From the NCBI GenBank assembly GCA_944384295.1, contig CALWSU010000005.1, positions 1 to 64,000 of the forward strand: DNA of 64,000 nt, written 5' to 3'. Below, piece after piece: positions 46,492 through 54,901 of the stretch (the stretch's first letter is position 1; each line of letters starts with the position of its first letter). The notes below the pieces were generated by a model. That model saw only the letters and a program-made list of their open reading frames with translations, had not been told where the DNA came from and searched no databases. This stretch comes from an uncultured Lachnospiraceae bacterium (GTDB lineage: Bacteria; Bacillota; Clostridia; Lachnospirales; Anaerotignaceae). The translations under genes and the position numbers were made by a program.

Positions 46492-48537
46492 TTATCGCAA
46501 CAAACGAAAACGTCCAATCAAATCATTGAGCAAATGTGCCTGACTTGACAATTCTTCACTCGCAGCGGCACTTTCTTGCGCTGTAGCGGAATTGGTCTGT
46601 ACTACACTTGCAATTTGATCCACCCCAATACTTAACTGATCCAATTGTGTTGTCAATTCTTGATAAGATTGTGTGATTTTGCTAATCATAGAAATCGTTG
46701 TTGCTGTTTGTGCAGTTGCATTTTCTAATGCGTCTGCTGTCATCAAAGCAATGTCATGCCCTTCTTTGACTGCATCCACAGATCCTTGTATCAAGTCTGT
46801 TGTATTTTTTGCTGCTTCTGCACTTTTTGCTGCCAGATTTCTTACTTCATCTGCAACTACGGCAAATCCTTTGCCTGCTGAACCAGCTCTTGCTGCCTCT
46901 ACTGCCGCATTCAATGCCAAAATATTTGTTTGGAATGCAATATCTTCAATTGTTTTGATAATTTTAATAATTTCATTTGATTTTTGAGAGATATTATCAA
47001 TCGCCTGCATCAAGTTTGCCATTTCTTGATTGCTTGTATGGATTTGTTCTCCCATTTCACTCAAGTTATTTGTTGCCGCTACTGCGGTTTCTTTATTTTC
47101 GTCTGCACTCTTAGACAGTTCTTGAATTTGTGCAGATAATTCTTCTACGCTAGAAGCTTGTTCTGTAGATCCTTGTGCTTGTGATTGAGAACCTTGTGAC
47201 ACCTGATTTGCGCCCTGATCCACCTGATTTGCTGCCTCGCCAATGGATAATAATGTTTCAGACATATTACTTTGTATTTCTAACAAAGCTACTTTGACTT
47301 TTGAAAATTCACCCGCATAGTCTTGTTGTAATGTAAATACTAAATTGCCTTTTCCAATCTCTTGCAATACTTGCGTAATTTCATCAATATATACAATATA
47401 TACTTTCAGGCGTGCCACAATATTTTGTATATCTTGCGCCAGCATAGCAATTTCATCTGTACCTTGTATCTCTACTTCCACATCTAAATAGCCATCAGCC
47501 AACTGTTTTGCGGAGGTTGCCAAACGTTTTAAATTTCTTGTAATTCTTAATGCAATGATAAATATAATGATATTCAACAGTATAATACAACCCACGAAAA
47601 ATCCAATTGTAATATTGCGTGTCTGTGCAATGGGTTGTGTATATTCTTGTGCAGGCAAAAGTCCCAAGATTACATAGTCTAAGGAATCAATTGCTATCGT
47701 AGTACCATAATAAGAAGTATCTCCACGTGTATACGACATTTGTTCTACAGACTCATCATTTAATAATGCTTGTTTGATATTATCGGAATATGGAATATCT
47801 GCAACATTTTGCAAAATCAATTCTTCACTTGGATGGTACAAAACGTTTTTGTCAGAATCAAATACTGTCACATAACCTGTTTGACCTATGGTAATCTGAG
47901 ATACTGACTCGATAAGATTTGTCAAAGTAATATCTACCATAACAACGCCCAATGTTTTACCATTTTCCACAACAGGTGTTGCAACTGTTACCACCAATTC
48001 ATTGGTATTGACATCGACATAAGCGCCAGTTGCAATGGTTTTTTGTTCTTGCACTGCACGGCTGTACCATGGTCTGGATACGACATCATATCCTGGTAAC
48101 TTCAAAAAATCCCCATTGGATTGAACAACCTGTTCCGCTGCTGCACTTGCCACACACATATTTAGAATATCTTCCGGCTGTGTTTGTTGTATCCCTTGTA
48201 ATTCTTTTTTCAAGTTTATTTGCTGTTCTGACCCCTCAAATGTGGTTGGGTCCCAATTTTTTAATGCAGCAATGACTTGTGGGGAAGCTGCTTCCGTTTC
48301 TACCACACCAAAAAACTTCTGGAAAAATTGTTCCACTTGCGCAGCACTGCGTGCCGTTTCTGATGACAAGTAGTCATTTTCCATATTTGTTACCATAGAA
48401 GAAACTTGTGCATTTAATGCAATACCCACAATCACCAAAATCACTACCAAGGGTCCCAAAATACCAATTAACATTTTGGGCAAAACGCCAAATTTCACGT
48501 CAAGCTTATGTAATTTTCTCGTACCTTGTTGTTTCAT
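46492..48537 (-). CDS. Methyl-accepting chemotaxis protein (dCache), third of three
   Basis: A 681-residue chemoreceptor: helix ([20 protein letters not shown]), dCache sensor ([21 protein letters not shown]), helix ([19 protein letters not shown]), HAMP, signalling domain with [22 protein letters not shown]. The C-terminus is LIGRFRLLR, again without a pentapeptide tether. The ATG at 48537 has GGAGGTCGAGG upstream and overlaps by ATGA the stop of a 48-codon ORF. It is separately transcribed from its own promoter. Confidence 0.94.
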   Translation of the reverse strand: MKQQGTRKLHKLDVKFGVLPKMLIGILGPLVVILVIVGIALNAQVSSMVTNMENDYLSSETARSAAQVEQFFQKFFGVVETEAASPQVIAALKNWDPTTFEGSEQQINLKKELQGIQQTQPEDILNMCVASAAAEQVVQSNGDFLKLPGYDVVSRPWYSRAVQEQKTIATGAYVDVNTNELVVTVATPVVENGKTLGVVMVDITLTNLIESVSQITIGQTGYVTVFDSDKNVLYHPSEELILQNVADIPYSDNIKQALLNDESVEQMSYTRGDTSYYGTTIAIDSLDYVILGLLPAQEYTQPIAQTRNITIGFFVGCIILLNIIIFIIALRITRNLKRLATSAKQLADGYLDVEVEIQGTDEIAMLAQDIQNIVARLKVYIVYIDEITQVLQEIGKGNLVFTLQQDYAGEFSKVKVALLEIQSNMSETLLSIGEAANQVDQGANQVSQGSQSQAQGSTEQASSVEELSAQIQELSKSADENKETAVAATNNLSEMGEQIHTSNQEMANLMQAIDNISQKSNEIIKIIKTIEDIAFQTNILALNAAVEAARAGSAGKGFAVVADEVRNLAAKSAEAAKNTTDLIQGSVDAVKEGHDIALMTADALENATAQTATTISMISKITQSYQELTTQLDQLSIGVDQIASVVQTNSATAQESAAASEELSSQAHLLNDLIGRFRLLR

Positions 48538-48680
48538 AGTCCTCGACCTCCACACACCTTCGAAAATATCCTAAAATTGAAACGCCCCCTACAGCTGTAA
48601 AGAATTGATTCCATATATGCAAATATGCATATATATTTCCTGTTTACCATACCTATATTCTTATGGTATCGCAGATTCAA
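48534..48680 (-). CDS. Possible 48-residue leader peptide coupled to chemoreceptor 3
   Basis: A TTG start at 48680 has AAGGAGG six bases before it. The frame runs 48 codons and its TGA overlaps the chemoreceptor 3 ATG (ATGA). It begins about 47 bases after the predicted transcription start. The peptide is Arg- and Cys-containing ([19 protein letters not shown]) and unlike any protein I know. Either a translated coupling leader or a small protein; coding potential alone does not decide. Confidence 0.4.
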   Translation of the reverse strand: MNLRYHKNIGMVNRKYICIFAYMESILYSCRGRFNFRIFSKVCGGRGL

Positions 48681-48733
48681 AAAAACCTCCTTCCAACAAA
48701 CAATGCTTTCTTTTGCATTTCTATTATACTGAT

Positions 48734-48762
48734 ATTATAGTCTTCTTGTATAAATAAAGCAA
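48734..48762 (-). promoter_or_regulatory. Sigma-A-type promoter for chemoreceptor 3
   Basis: TTGCTT and TATAAT spaced by 17 bases on the minus strand. Confidence 0.65.
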
Positions 48763-48886
48763 TACATATTACATTTGTATATATAAGAATTCTCTGCAAA
48801 AGAATAGCAATGTCAAAATATACAAAAAGCAACCTCAATTAGCAACGATGTATTTTATGAAACTTTATGAAACAAACATAAATAAT

Positions 48887-48926
48887 AATTCCTCTGGATA
48901 TAATTTTTCATAGTTCCAGAGGAATT
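48887..48926 (-). terminator. Terminator after the SASP gene
   Basis: AATTCCTCTGGA pairs perfectly with TCCAGAGGAATT around a 16-base loop, with a T-rich minus-strand tail. Confidence 0.8.
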
Positions 48927-48939
48927 TATTTCAACAATT

Positions 48940-49140
48940 TTATTTATTTTTCTGCTGCTTCTCATTTTGCTTTGCATCACGTTTTCTTTTTCCCATAATC
49001 CCTCCGATTCTTCCACTTTCTTTGGAGGTCAAGTTTTTCCAGCCACCCATTTCGATTTTTTCCCAAAGCCCTAGTTCCTGGGCAATTTCACATTTCATTT
49101 TTAAATCGGCTTTTTGTTCTGGTGTCAATTCTTTTTTCAA
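48940..49140 (-). CDS. Small acid-soluble spore protein, alpha/beta-type
   Basis: A 66-residue basic protein that fits the alpha/beta SASP pattern, which coats spore DNA. KCEIAQELG corresponds to the germination-protease region, and GGWKNLTSKESGRIGGIMGKRKR to the conserved second helix; the Trp version is seen in clostridial SASP variants. The TTG at 49140 has AAAGGGGAG six bases upstream; the in-frame ATG at 49179 has none. A SigG-like promoter lies upstream, consistent with forespore expression. Confidence 0.78.
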   Translation of the reverse strand: MKKELTPEQKADLKMKCEIAQELGLWEKIEMGGWKNLTSKESGRIGGIMGKRKRDAKQNEKQQKNK

Positions 49141-49200
49141 CCGAAACTCCCCTTTATTTTTTATTTTTGCACATTGCAACCCTCTATATTTGGTATTTTA

Positions 49201-49233
49201 TATTATTGTGAAATTTTTTTTGAAAATTATTCA
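49201..49233 (-). promoter_or_regulatory. SigG-like promoter of the SASP gene
   Basis: TGAATAA (49233-49227) and CAATAATA (49208-49201) are separated by 18 bases on the minus strand. TGAATA at -35 is the SigG consensus, and the -10 is close to CATANTA. Confidence 0.6.
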
Positions 49234-49241
49234 GGAAAGGT

Positions 49242-49270
49242 TTGACAGAATCCACTTCTGATGATAGACT
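49242..49270 (+). promoter_or_regulatory. Sigma-A promoter for the lysine-riboswitch operon
   Basis: A perfect TTGACA followed after 17 bases by TAGACT, about 25 bases before the riboswitch. Confidence 0.75.
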
Positions 49271-49291
49271 AACTTCATAAATACATATTGC

Positions 49292-49464
49292 CATCGTAGA
49301 GGTGCATTTTTCAAGAGTACATATGTCAATATCATAAGGGATACATGCGGCATATGGAAAGGGGAACGTGCCGAAGAAAAAGATTGCCTTATCTCTCTTT
49401 TTCTGGTTGTGCGGTTAAGAGCCGTATAACTGTCATTGGAAAATTCCAATGGAGCGCTACAAAA
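49292..49464 (+). ncRNA. Lysine riboswitch (L-box)
   Basis: The conserved L-box blocks occur in order: GTAGAGGTGC, CAAGAGTA, AAGGGAT, GGAAAGGGGAACGTGCCGAAG, CTGGTTGTGC, a hairpin with CATTGGAAAATTCCAATGG, and GGAGCGCTAC, which closes P1 with GTAG/CTAC. It senses lysine and represses asd-dapA-dapB. The expression platform is less clear: a T7 run (49520-49526) follows a GC-rich stretch without an obvious simple hairpin, so termination through an alternative fold or control of ribosome access are both possible. Confidence 0.92.
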
Positions 49465-49587
49465 ATTTTGTTCCACAGCATACAAAGATTGGGTTGTGGT
49501 ATTTGTCGGCGCGGGTCGGCTTTTTTTGTTTCTATGTATTTTCATAACAGATCAAACATATTTTCTAGGAAGGTAGGTATCACGCAA

Positions 49588-50583
49588 ATGAAAAAAATCA
49601 ATCTTGCCGTTGTGGGCGCAACTGGTATGGTCGGCAGAACCTTTTTAAAAGTATTGGAAGAAAGACAACTGCCTATTGAAAATTTTTATGTTATGGCTTC
49701 CAGCCGTTCTGCTGGTTCTACACTGACATTCAATGGCAAAGAATATGTAGTAGAAGAATTGACAGAACATTCTTTTGACAAACCGATTGACATTGCATTG
49801 TTCTCCGCTGGTGGCGGCACTAGTGAAAAATTTGCACCCATCGCAGCAGCACATGGCTGTATCGTAATTGACAATAGCTCTCAATGGCGTATGGACCCAG
49901 AAGTTCCTTTGGTTGTGCCAGAAGTAAATCCAGAAGACATTGCATGGCATAAAAATATTATTGCAAATCCTAACTGCTCCACCATTCAGGCAATGGTAGC
50001 ACTCAAACCATTAGATGACAAATATAAAATCAAACGCGTGGTATATTCTACATATCAGGCAGTATCCGGCGCAGGTTTGGCGGGCTGGAAAGATTTGGAA
50101 AATGGCTTAAAAGGGGAAGCTCCTAAAAAATTCCCTCACCCTATCGCCAATAACTGCTTGCCACACATTGACGTATTTTTAGACAATGGCTATACAAAAG
50201 AAGAAATGAAAATGGTAAACGAAACCAGAAAAATACTGCATAATGACCAAATGCGTGTAACCGCAACCACAGTACGTGTACCTGTTTTCGATTGCCACAG
50301 TGAATCTATCAATATTGAATTTGAAAAACCTTTTGAAATGGACGAATTATTAGAAACACTCAAAAATGCACCTGGTGTTGTGTTGCAAAATAATTCCGCT
50401 GAAAACGAATATCCTCTGGCTGTTGACGCTGCTGGACATGATGAAGTATTTATCGGACGTGTACGCCGTGACGAAAGTGTTGAAAGTGGTGTCAATATCT
50501 GGGTTGTTGCAGACAATATCAGAAAAGGGGCAGCAACCAATGCTGTACAAATCGCAGAAGAAATTATCAAAAATATGCAGTAA
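49588..50583 (+). CDS. asd: Aspartate-semialdehyde dehydrogenase
   Basis: A 331-residue enzyme that reduces aspartyl phosphate to the semialdehyde, the branch-point for lysine and threonine. NADP loop VVGATGMVGRTFL, SAGGGTSEKFAP, the catalytic Cys in NPNCSTIQ and the substrate segment RVPVFDCHSESINIEF are present. The ATG at 49588 follows AGGAAGGTAGG; the open frame back to 49345 would run through the riboswitch and is rejected. First gene of the asd-dapA-dapB unit. Confidence 0.97.
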   Translation: MKKINLAVVGATGMVGRTFLKVLEERQLPIENFYVMASSRSAGSTLTFNGKEYVVEELTEHSFDKPIDIALFSAGGGTSEKFAPIAAAHGCIVIDNSSQWRMDPEVPLVVPEVNPEDIAWHKNIIANPNCSTIQAMVALKPLDDKYKIKRVVYSTYQAVSGAGLAGWKDLENGLKGEAPKKFPHPIANNCLPHIDVFLDNGYTKEEMKMVNETRKILHNDQMRVTATTVRVPVFDCHSESINIEFEKPFEMDELLETLKNAPGVVLQNNSAENEYPLAVDAAGHDEVFIGRVRRDESVESGVNIWVVADNIRKGAATNAVQIAEEIIKNMQ

Positions 50584-50616
50584 GCAAATATCCATAAATG
50601 ATGAGGAGGTTATGTT

Positions 50617-51498
50617 ATGTCTATTTTCACAGGCGCAGGTGTTGCGTTAGTAACACCCACATATGCTGACGGCAGCGTAAACTTTGACAAACTGAAAGAA
50701 TTGATTGAGTTCCAAATCGCAAACAGCACAGATGCACTGATTATCTGTGGTACCACTGGGGAAGCTTCAACATTATCTGATGAAGTGCAGATTGAATGTG
50801 TACGTTTCTCCAAAGAAGTTGCAAATGGTCGTGTACCTGTGATTGCAGGTGCAGGCAGCAATGACACCGCACATTGTATTGCTTTGGCACAGGGCTGTGA
50901 AAAAGCTGGTGCAGATGCTGTATTGTTGGTAACACCCTACTATAACAAAGCAACACAAAAAGGTCTGATTTTACATTATACCGCCGTTGCAAACAGCATC
51001 GAAATTCCAGTGATACTGTATAATGTACCTGGACGTACTGGCTGCAATCTTGCACCTAAGACTGTATACGAACTGTCTAAAGTAAAAAATATTGTTGCAG
51101 TGAAAGAAGCAAGCGGCAATTTCTCACAAATTGCAGAAATCGCTGCATTATGTGGTGATGATTTCGATATTTACAGCGGCAACGACGACCAAATCGTTCC
51201 CATGTTGGCATTGGGCGCAAAAGGCGTTATCTCTGTTTTGTCTAATGTTGCACCCAAAAACACACATGATATGGTTGCAAAATTCATGCAAGGCGATGTT
51301 GCAGGCGCTGCAAAATTGCAGTTAGAAGCAATCGAATTGATTAATGCTTTATTCTGTGAAGTGAATCCAATCCCTGTAAAAACAGCACTGAACTTAATGG
51401 GCTATGAAGTAGGTCCTTGCCGTTTGCCACTTTGTGATATGGAAGAAAAAAATCTGGAAACTTTGAAAACAGCAATGCAGCATTACGGCTTATTATAA
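50617..51498 (+). CDS. dapA: 4-hydroxy-tetrahydrodipicolinate synthase
   Basis: A 293-residue class I aldolase condensing pyruvate and aspartate semialdehyde. The motif CGTTGEASTL, the Tyr in ILYNVPGRTG, and the Schiff-base Lys in VAVKEASGN are in place. GGAGG precedes the ATG. It lies 33 bases after asd. A hairpin without a T-run follows, before dapB. Confidence 0.98.
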   Translation: MSIFTGAGVALVTPTYADGSVNFDKLKELIEFQIANSTDALIICGTTGEASTLSDEVQIECVRFSKEVANGRVPVIAGAGSNDTAHCIALAQGCEKAGADAVLLVTPYYNKATQKGLILHYTAVANSIEIPVILYNVPGRTGCNLAPKTVYELSKVKNIVAVKEASGNFSQIAEIAALCGDDFDIYSGNDDQIVPMLALGAKGVISVLSNVAPKNTHDMVAKFMQGDVAGAAKLQLEAIELINALFCEVNPIPVKTALNLMGYEVGPCRLPLCDMEEKNLETLKTAMQHYGLL

Positions 51499-51539
51499 TG
51501 TGTTTTATCATGCATTGATTGCTCCAATTTTTCAAGTAT

Positions 51540-51568
51540 ATGGCGTTCTCAAACCACGAGAACGCCAT
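51540..51568 (+). other. Perfect hairpin without T-run between dapA and dapB
   Basis: ATGGCGTTCTC pairs with GAGAACGCCAT around AAACCAC. No T-tract follows on the plus strand, so it may be a processing or stability element in an operon transcript rather than a terminator. Confidence 0.6.
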
Positions 51569-51629
51569 TCATATAAGCGAATATAGAAAAATATAAGAAA
51601 CAATAAAAACAAAAGGAGGTCTTTGGACT

Positions 51630-52382
51630 ATGACAAATATCATCATGCACGGCTGCGGCGGAAAAATGGGTCGTGTGATTGCAGAACTCGTGCAAAATGA
51701 CGCAGATTGTAAGATTGTAGCAGGGATTGACCCTACCACACCTGCGATGGATTTCCCTGTATTTGCTTCTGTGCAGGAATGCAATGTACCTGCTGATGTT
51801 ATCATTGATTTTTCCACTGCTACCGCAGTAGATGCTTTATTAGATTTTGCAAAAGAAAAACAAATTCCTGTTGTTGTTTGCACAACTGCTTTATCTGATG
51901 CAACACAATCCAAATTAGAAGAAACCGCAAAACAAGTTGCTGTATTAAAATCCGCCAATATGTCCATTGGTATCAATCTGCTTTTAGACTTGGTAGCACG
52001 TGCCGCACAAATTTTATATGATGCCAATTTTGATATTGAAGTTGTCGAAAAACACCACAATCAAAAAATTGATGCGCCTAGTGGTACTGCTATGGCATTG
52101 GCAGATGCCATCAATGCTGCTATGGACGAAAAATTTCATTATGTATATGACCGTTCTCAAAAAAGAGAAAAACGGGAACGTACCGAAATCGGAATGCATG
52201 CGATTCGCGGCGGAAATATTGTAGGTGAACATGATGTGATTTTTGCTGGACGTGATGAAGTCATCACTCTCAGCCATCATGCTTCTAGTCGTGAGGTTTT
52301 TGCTGTGGGTGCCTTGAAGGCTGCAAAATTCCTTGCTGGAAAATCTGCTGGTCTATACAGCATGAAAGAAGTACTTTCCTAA
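51630..52382 (+). CDS. dapB: 4-hydroxy-tetrahydrodipicolinate reductase
   Basis: A 250-residue NAD(P)H-dependent reductase of the diaminopimelate pathway. The nucleotide loop MHGCGGKMGR, the VIDFSTATAV segment, EVVEKHHNQKIDAPSGTA with the catalytic His and Lys, and HAIRGGNIVGEH are all present. AAAGGAGG precedes the ATG. It is 131 bases after dapA and probably in the same transcript. Confidence 0.97.
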   Translation: MTNIIMHGCGGKMGRVIAELVQNDADCKIVAGIDPTTPAMDFPVFASVQECNVPADVIIDFSTATAVDALLDFAKEKQIPVVVCTTALSDATQSKLEETAKQVAVLKSANMSIGINLLLDLVARAAQILYDANFDIEVVEKHHNQKIDAPSGTAMALADAINAAMDEKFHYVYDRSQKREKRERTEIGMHAIRGGNIVGEHDVIFAGRDEVITLSHHASSREVFAVGALKAAKFLAGKSAGLYSMKEVLS

Positions 52383-52419
52383 TACAATAAAAATATTTAA
52401 ATATGGAAATATAAAAAAC

Positions 52420-52463
52420 ACGTCTTGCCACAAGTTGGAAAACTTTGCAAGACGTATTTTTTT
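52420..52463. terminator. Terminator between dapB and the SUFU gene
   Basis: ACGTCTTGC pairs with GCAAGACGT, with an inner AAGTT/AACTT stem; T7 on the plus strand ends the dap operon. Confidence 0.85.
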
Positions 52464-52477
52464 GATTGATGCTTGTA

Positions 52478-53215
52478 TTACACTTCTTTCTCTTGTTCTG
52501 GCAAACATACATTCGGGCGATCTGGAAAGAGTATCATACCAAAACCATTGATTCCTGCCATTTTTTGCAGCAATGCTTCTCCGCCCTCTTTTTGTTTAAA
52601 AATCATTTCTTCTTTGTACAATGGCAATAATGCATATAGATTAATCAGTGTGCCATCTTTTGTATGAAACATACTAATATTTTCATGCAATGCAGACAGC
52701 ATCACACCGCATAAAGCCGTGCTTTTTTCATCATAAGACACATAACGGTCCGAATTTGGAATGGTATGTCCCCACCCCAGCCAACTTTGATATTCATGTG
52801 GAAATCGAGCCAAATATTGCAATAAGTCCACCGGCCACCATAATGTATTGTCATAAGAATTTCCATCTGCTGGTTCCGTCAAATTCCATTCTGCTGGAAG
52901 CAGAGTAATCAGTTCCGCACGTTCCAACATTTGATAATCTGGATAAAATTCTTCCGGCAACTGCATCGGCAATGCACTCATACCAACTGTATACAACACA
53001 TGAAAGTCTTGTTTTGTTGGTGCTTCTAAAATATGAATATCCACTTGCAAAAAATCATTTCTTTTATCAAATAAAATACGTTCTGTACGATTGGGAAAAC
53101 AACGCTGCATATGTTTTTGTATTTCTTGTCCATATGGTGTAGTATGTACAGGACGTTTTTTCCCGGTTTGTTTTGGCTCTTTATGATAGAGCGTTTGTTT
53201 ATTTTGTTCTTCCAT
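52478..53215 (-). CDS. Suppressor-of-fused (SUFU) domain protein
   Basis: A 245-residue soluble protein with a SUFU-like domain, recognised by VLYTVGMSALPMQLP, the LITLLPAEW segment and WLGWGHTIPNS. In bacteria such domains occur as stand-alone proteins of unknown role and as immunity proteins of polymorphic toxin systems. No toxin gene is adjacent. The ATG at 53215 is preceded by GAGGGG; the leader contains four 8-base tandem units. It is downstream of ftsY on the same strand. Confidence 0.72.
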   Translation of the reverse strand: MEEQNKQTLYHKEPKQTGKKRPVHTTPYGQEIQKHMQRCFPNRTERILFDKRNDFLQVDIHILEAPTKQDFHVLYTVGMSALPMQLPEEFYPDYQMLERAELITLLPAEWNLTEPADGNSYDNTLWWPVDLLQYLARFPHEYQSWLGWGHTIPNSDRYVSYDEKSTALCGVMLSALHENISMFHTKDGTLINLYALLPLYKEEMIFKQKEGGEALLQKMAGINGFGMILFPDRPNVCLPEQEKEV

Positions 53216-53230
53216 TGCCAACCCCTCACG

Positions 53231-53262
53231 ATTCTATCATTCTATCATTTTATCATTCTATG
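53231..53262. repeat. Four tandem 8-base units in the SUFU leader
   Basis: ATTCTATC, ATTCTATC, ATTTTATC and ATTCTATG follow one another without gap. The array sits between the ftsY stop and the SUFU ribosome site. Confidence 0.9.
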
Positions 53263-53266
53263 CAAA

Positions 53267-54883
53267 TTACAAATTTGTTTCTCCGCCAAACAATGCCTTT
53301 GCAAAATCTGCAGCATCGAATTTCTGTAAATCTTCCATGCTTTCCCCTACCCCAATATAACGTACTGGGATTTTCAGTTCGCTCTTAATTGCAACGACAA
53401 TACCACCTTTTGCAGTACCGTCCAATTTGGTCAAAATAATGCCTGTAATATCTGCAACTTCCATAAAAACTTTTGCCTGCTGCAATGCGTTTTGTCCTGT
53501 GGTAGCATCTAATACCAAATAGGTTTCTTTGTGTGCAGTTGGATATTCTCGTTCTATGACTTTGGAAATCTTGCGCAATTCTTCCATTAAATTTTTCTTA
53601 TTGTGTAATCTGCCTGCGGTATCACAAATTAAGAGATCTGTTTTGCGATTGCGTGCTGCATGCACCGCATCATAGACAACTGCGGCAGGGTCTGCATTTT
53701 CTTCGTGTTTGATTACCTCAATACCAGCGCGTTCGCCCCATACTTCCAATTGGTCAATCGCAGCTGCACGGAATGTATCCGCCGCTGCCAATAAAACGGT
53801 CTTTCCTTCCTGCTTAAAATTATGTGCCAATTTCCCTATGGTTGTTGTTTTCCCAACGCCATTGACACCAATGACAAGCATGACTGTAGGAGAAGGCAAA
53901 TGTTCCGCTTCTTCCACACCATCTTGTAAAATGGCTGTAATCTCATCAATCAGCATACCTTTGATTTGTGCAGGGTCTGTCGTACGTTCGCGTTTGACTC
54001 TTTGGCGCAGATTTTCCACAATATCCATGGTAGTTTGTACCCCCATATCTGCCATAATCAAAGCTTCTTCCAGTTCCTCAAACAAATCTTCATCAATCTT
54101 TGTAAAGCTGCCCAAAACGGCATCAACACCGCCTAATATATTTTGTCTTGTTTTTTGCAGTCCCTCTTTCAGACGTGCAAATAAACCTTTCTTCGGTTTT
54201 TCCTCTTTGATTGCTGCGTCTGCTTGTTCTACAGATTCTATGGTTTCTGTTGCTTCTACCACTTCTTGCGGTTGTTCTATTTCTGGCGTTTCTATTGTTT
54301 TCTGTGGTTGTTCTGTTTCTTTTTCTGCCTGCTCTGTTTCTGTCACAGTTTGCAATTCTTCTTGATTTGTGGTCTGTTCAGATACTGCGACATTGTTATT
54401 TTTTTGTACCTGCATGGCTTCTTCGATTTGCTCCGCCACAAAATCTGCCGCTTCTTCTACAAAGTCTTTGCCTTCTGATTCCTGTTTTGCTTCATATACT
54501 GTACCATCTGCGGCTTCTATTTCTATCTGTACATTTTCTTCTGATTCCTTTTGCTCTTGTGGTTCTTCTGCATGTATTTTGGCATCTTGCAATATCTGTG
54601 CAAATGATGTTGTTTGTGCTGTTTGGTCGGTTTCTTCTTGATATAATGTACCGCCCGCTTTTTCGTGAAATTCAATCACTTCCTCATCCATCACTTCATG
54701 TACTGCCTGATTGATGGCTGTTGTCGTCTGTAATTGTTCATCTACCTGCAAAACAATTTCATCTTGTGTATCTGCCTCATCCACAGAAAAACCTTCTGCT
54801 TGGAGTGTTTCACTTTGTTTTTCTTCCTGCTGTTTTGGCAGTTCTTCTTTGTTTTTTTTCTTAAAAAAATCGAATAATCCCAT
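53267..54883 (-). CDS. ftsY: Signal recognition particle receptor FtsY
   Basis: A 538-residue SRP receptor. The N-terminal 220 residues are acidic, low-complexity and rich in Glu, Gln and Thr (the A domain). The NG domain follows with GVNGVGKTTTIGKLA (G1), AADTFRAAA (G2/G3 region), DTAGR and TKLDGTAKGG. It docks ribosome-SRP complexes at the membrane. The gene lies 18 bases after smc, the common smc-ftsY arrangement, with GAGGTG upstream. Confidence 0.97.
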   Translation of the reverse strand: MGLFDFFKKKNKEELPKQQEEKQSETLQAEGFSVDEADTQDEIVLQVDEQLQTTTAINQAVHEVMDEEVIEFHEKAGGTLYQEETDQTAQTTSFAQILQDAKIHAEEPQEQKESEENVQIEIEAADGTVYEAKQESEGKDFVEEAADFVAEQIEEAMQVQKNNNVAVSEQTTNQEELQTVTETEQAEKETEQPQKTIETPEIEQPQEVVEATETIESVEQADAAIKEEKPKKGLFARLKEGLQKTRQNILGGVDAVLGSFTKIDEDLFEELEEALIMADMGVQTTMDIVENLRQRVKRERTTDPAQIKGMLIDEITAILQDGVEEAEHLPSPTVMLVIGVNGVGKTTTIGKLAHNFKQEGKTVLLAAADTFRAAAIDQLEVWGERAGIEVIKHEENADPAAVVYDAVHAARNRKTDLLICDTAGRLHNKKNLMEELRKISKVIEREYPTAHKETYLVLDATTGQNALQQAKVFMEVADITGIILTKLDGTAKGGIVVAIKSELKIPVRYIGVGESMEDLQKFDAADFAKALFGGETNL

Positions 54884-54901
54884 TTTTACACCTCATATTT
54901 T

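Noticed and set aside
48610-48650. AT-rich palindrome ATATGCAAATATGCATAT as possible operator
   Set aside because: It lies inside the open frame of the leader ORF and is simple AT-rich sequence; no independent support.
49345-49587. N-terminal extension of asd
   Set aside because: The extension would be read through the lysine riboswitch; the ATG at 49588 has a ribosome site and matches the family start.
53709-54714. Several plus-strand frames opposite ftsY
   Set aside because: They mirror the low-complexity Glu/Gln region and the GTPase domain of ftsY; composition is Cys/Phe-rich as expected of antisense frames.
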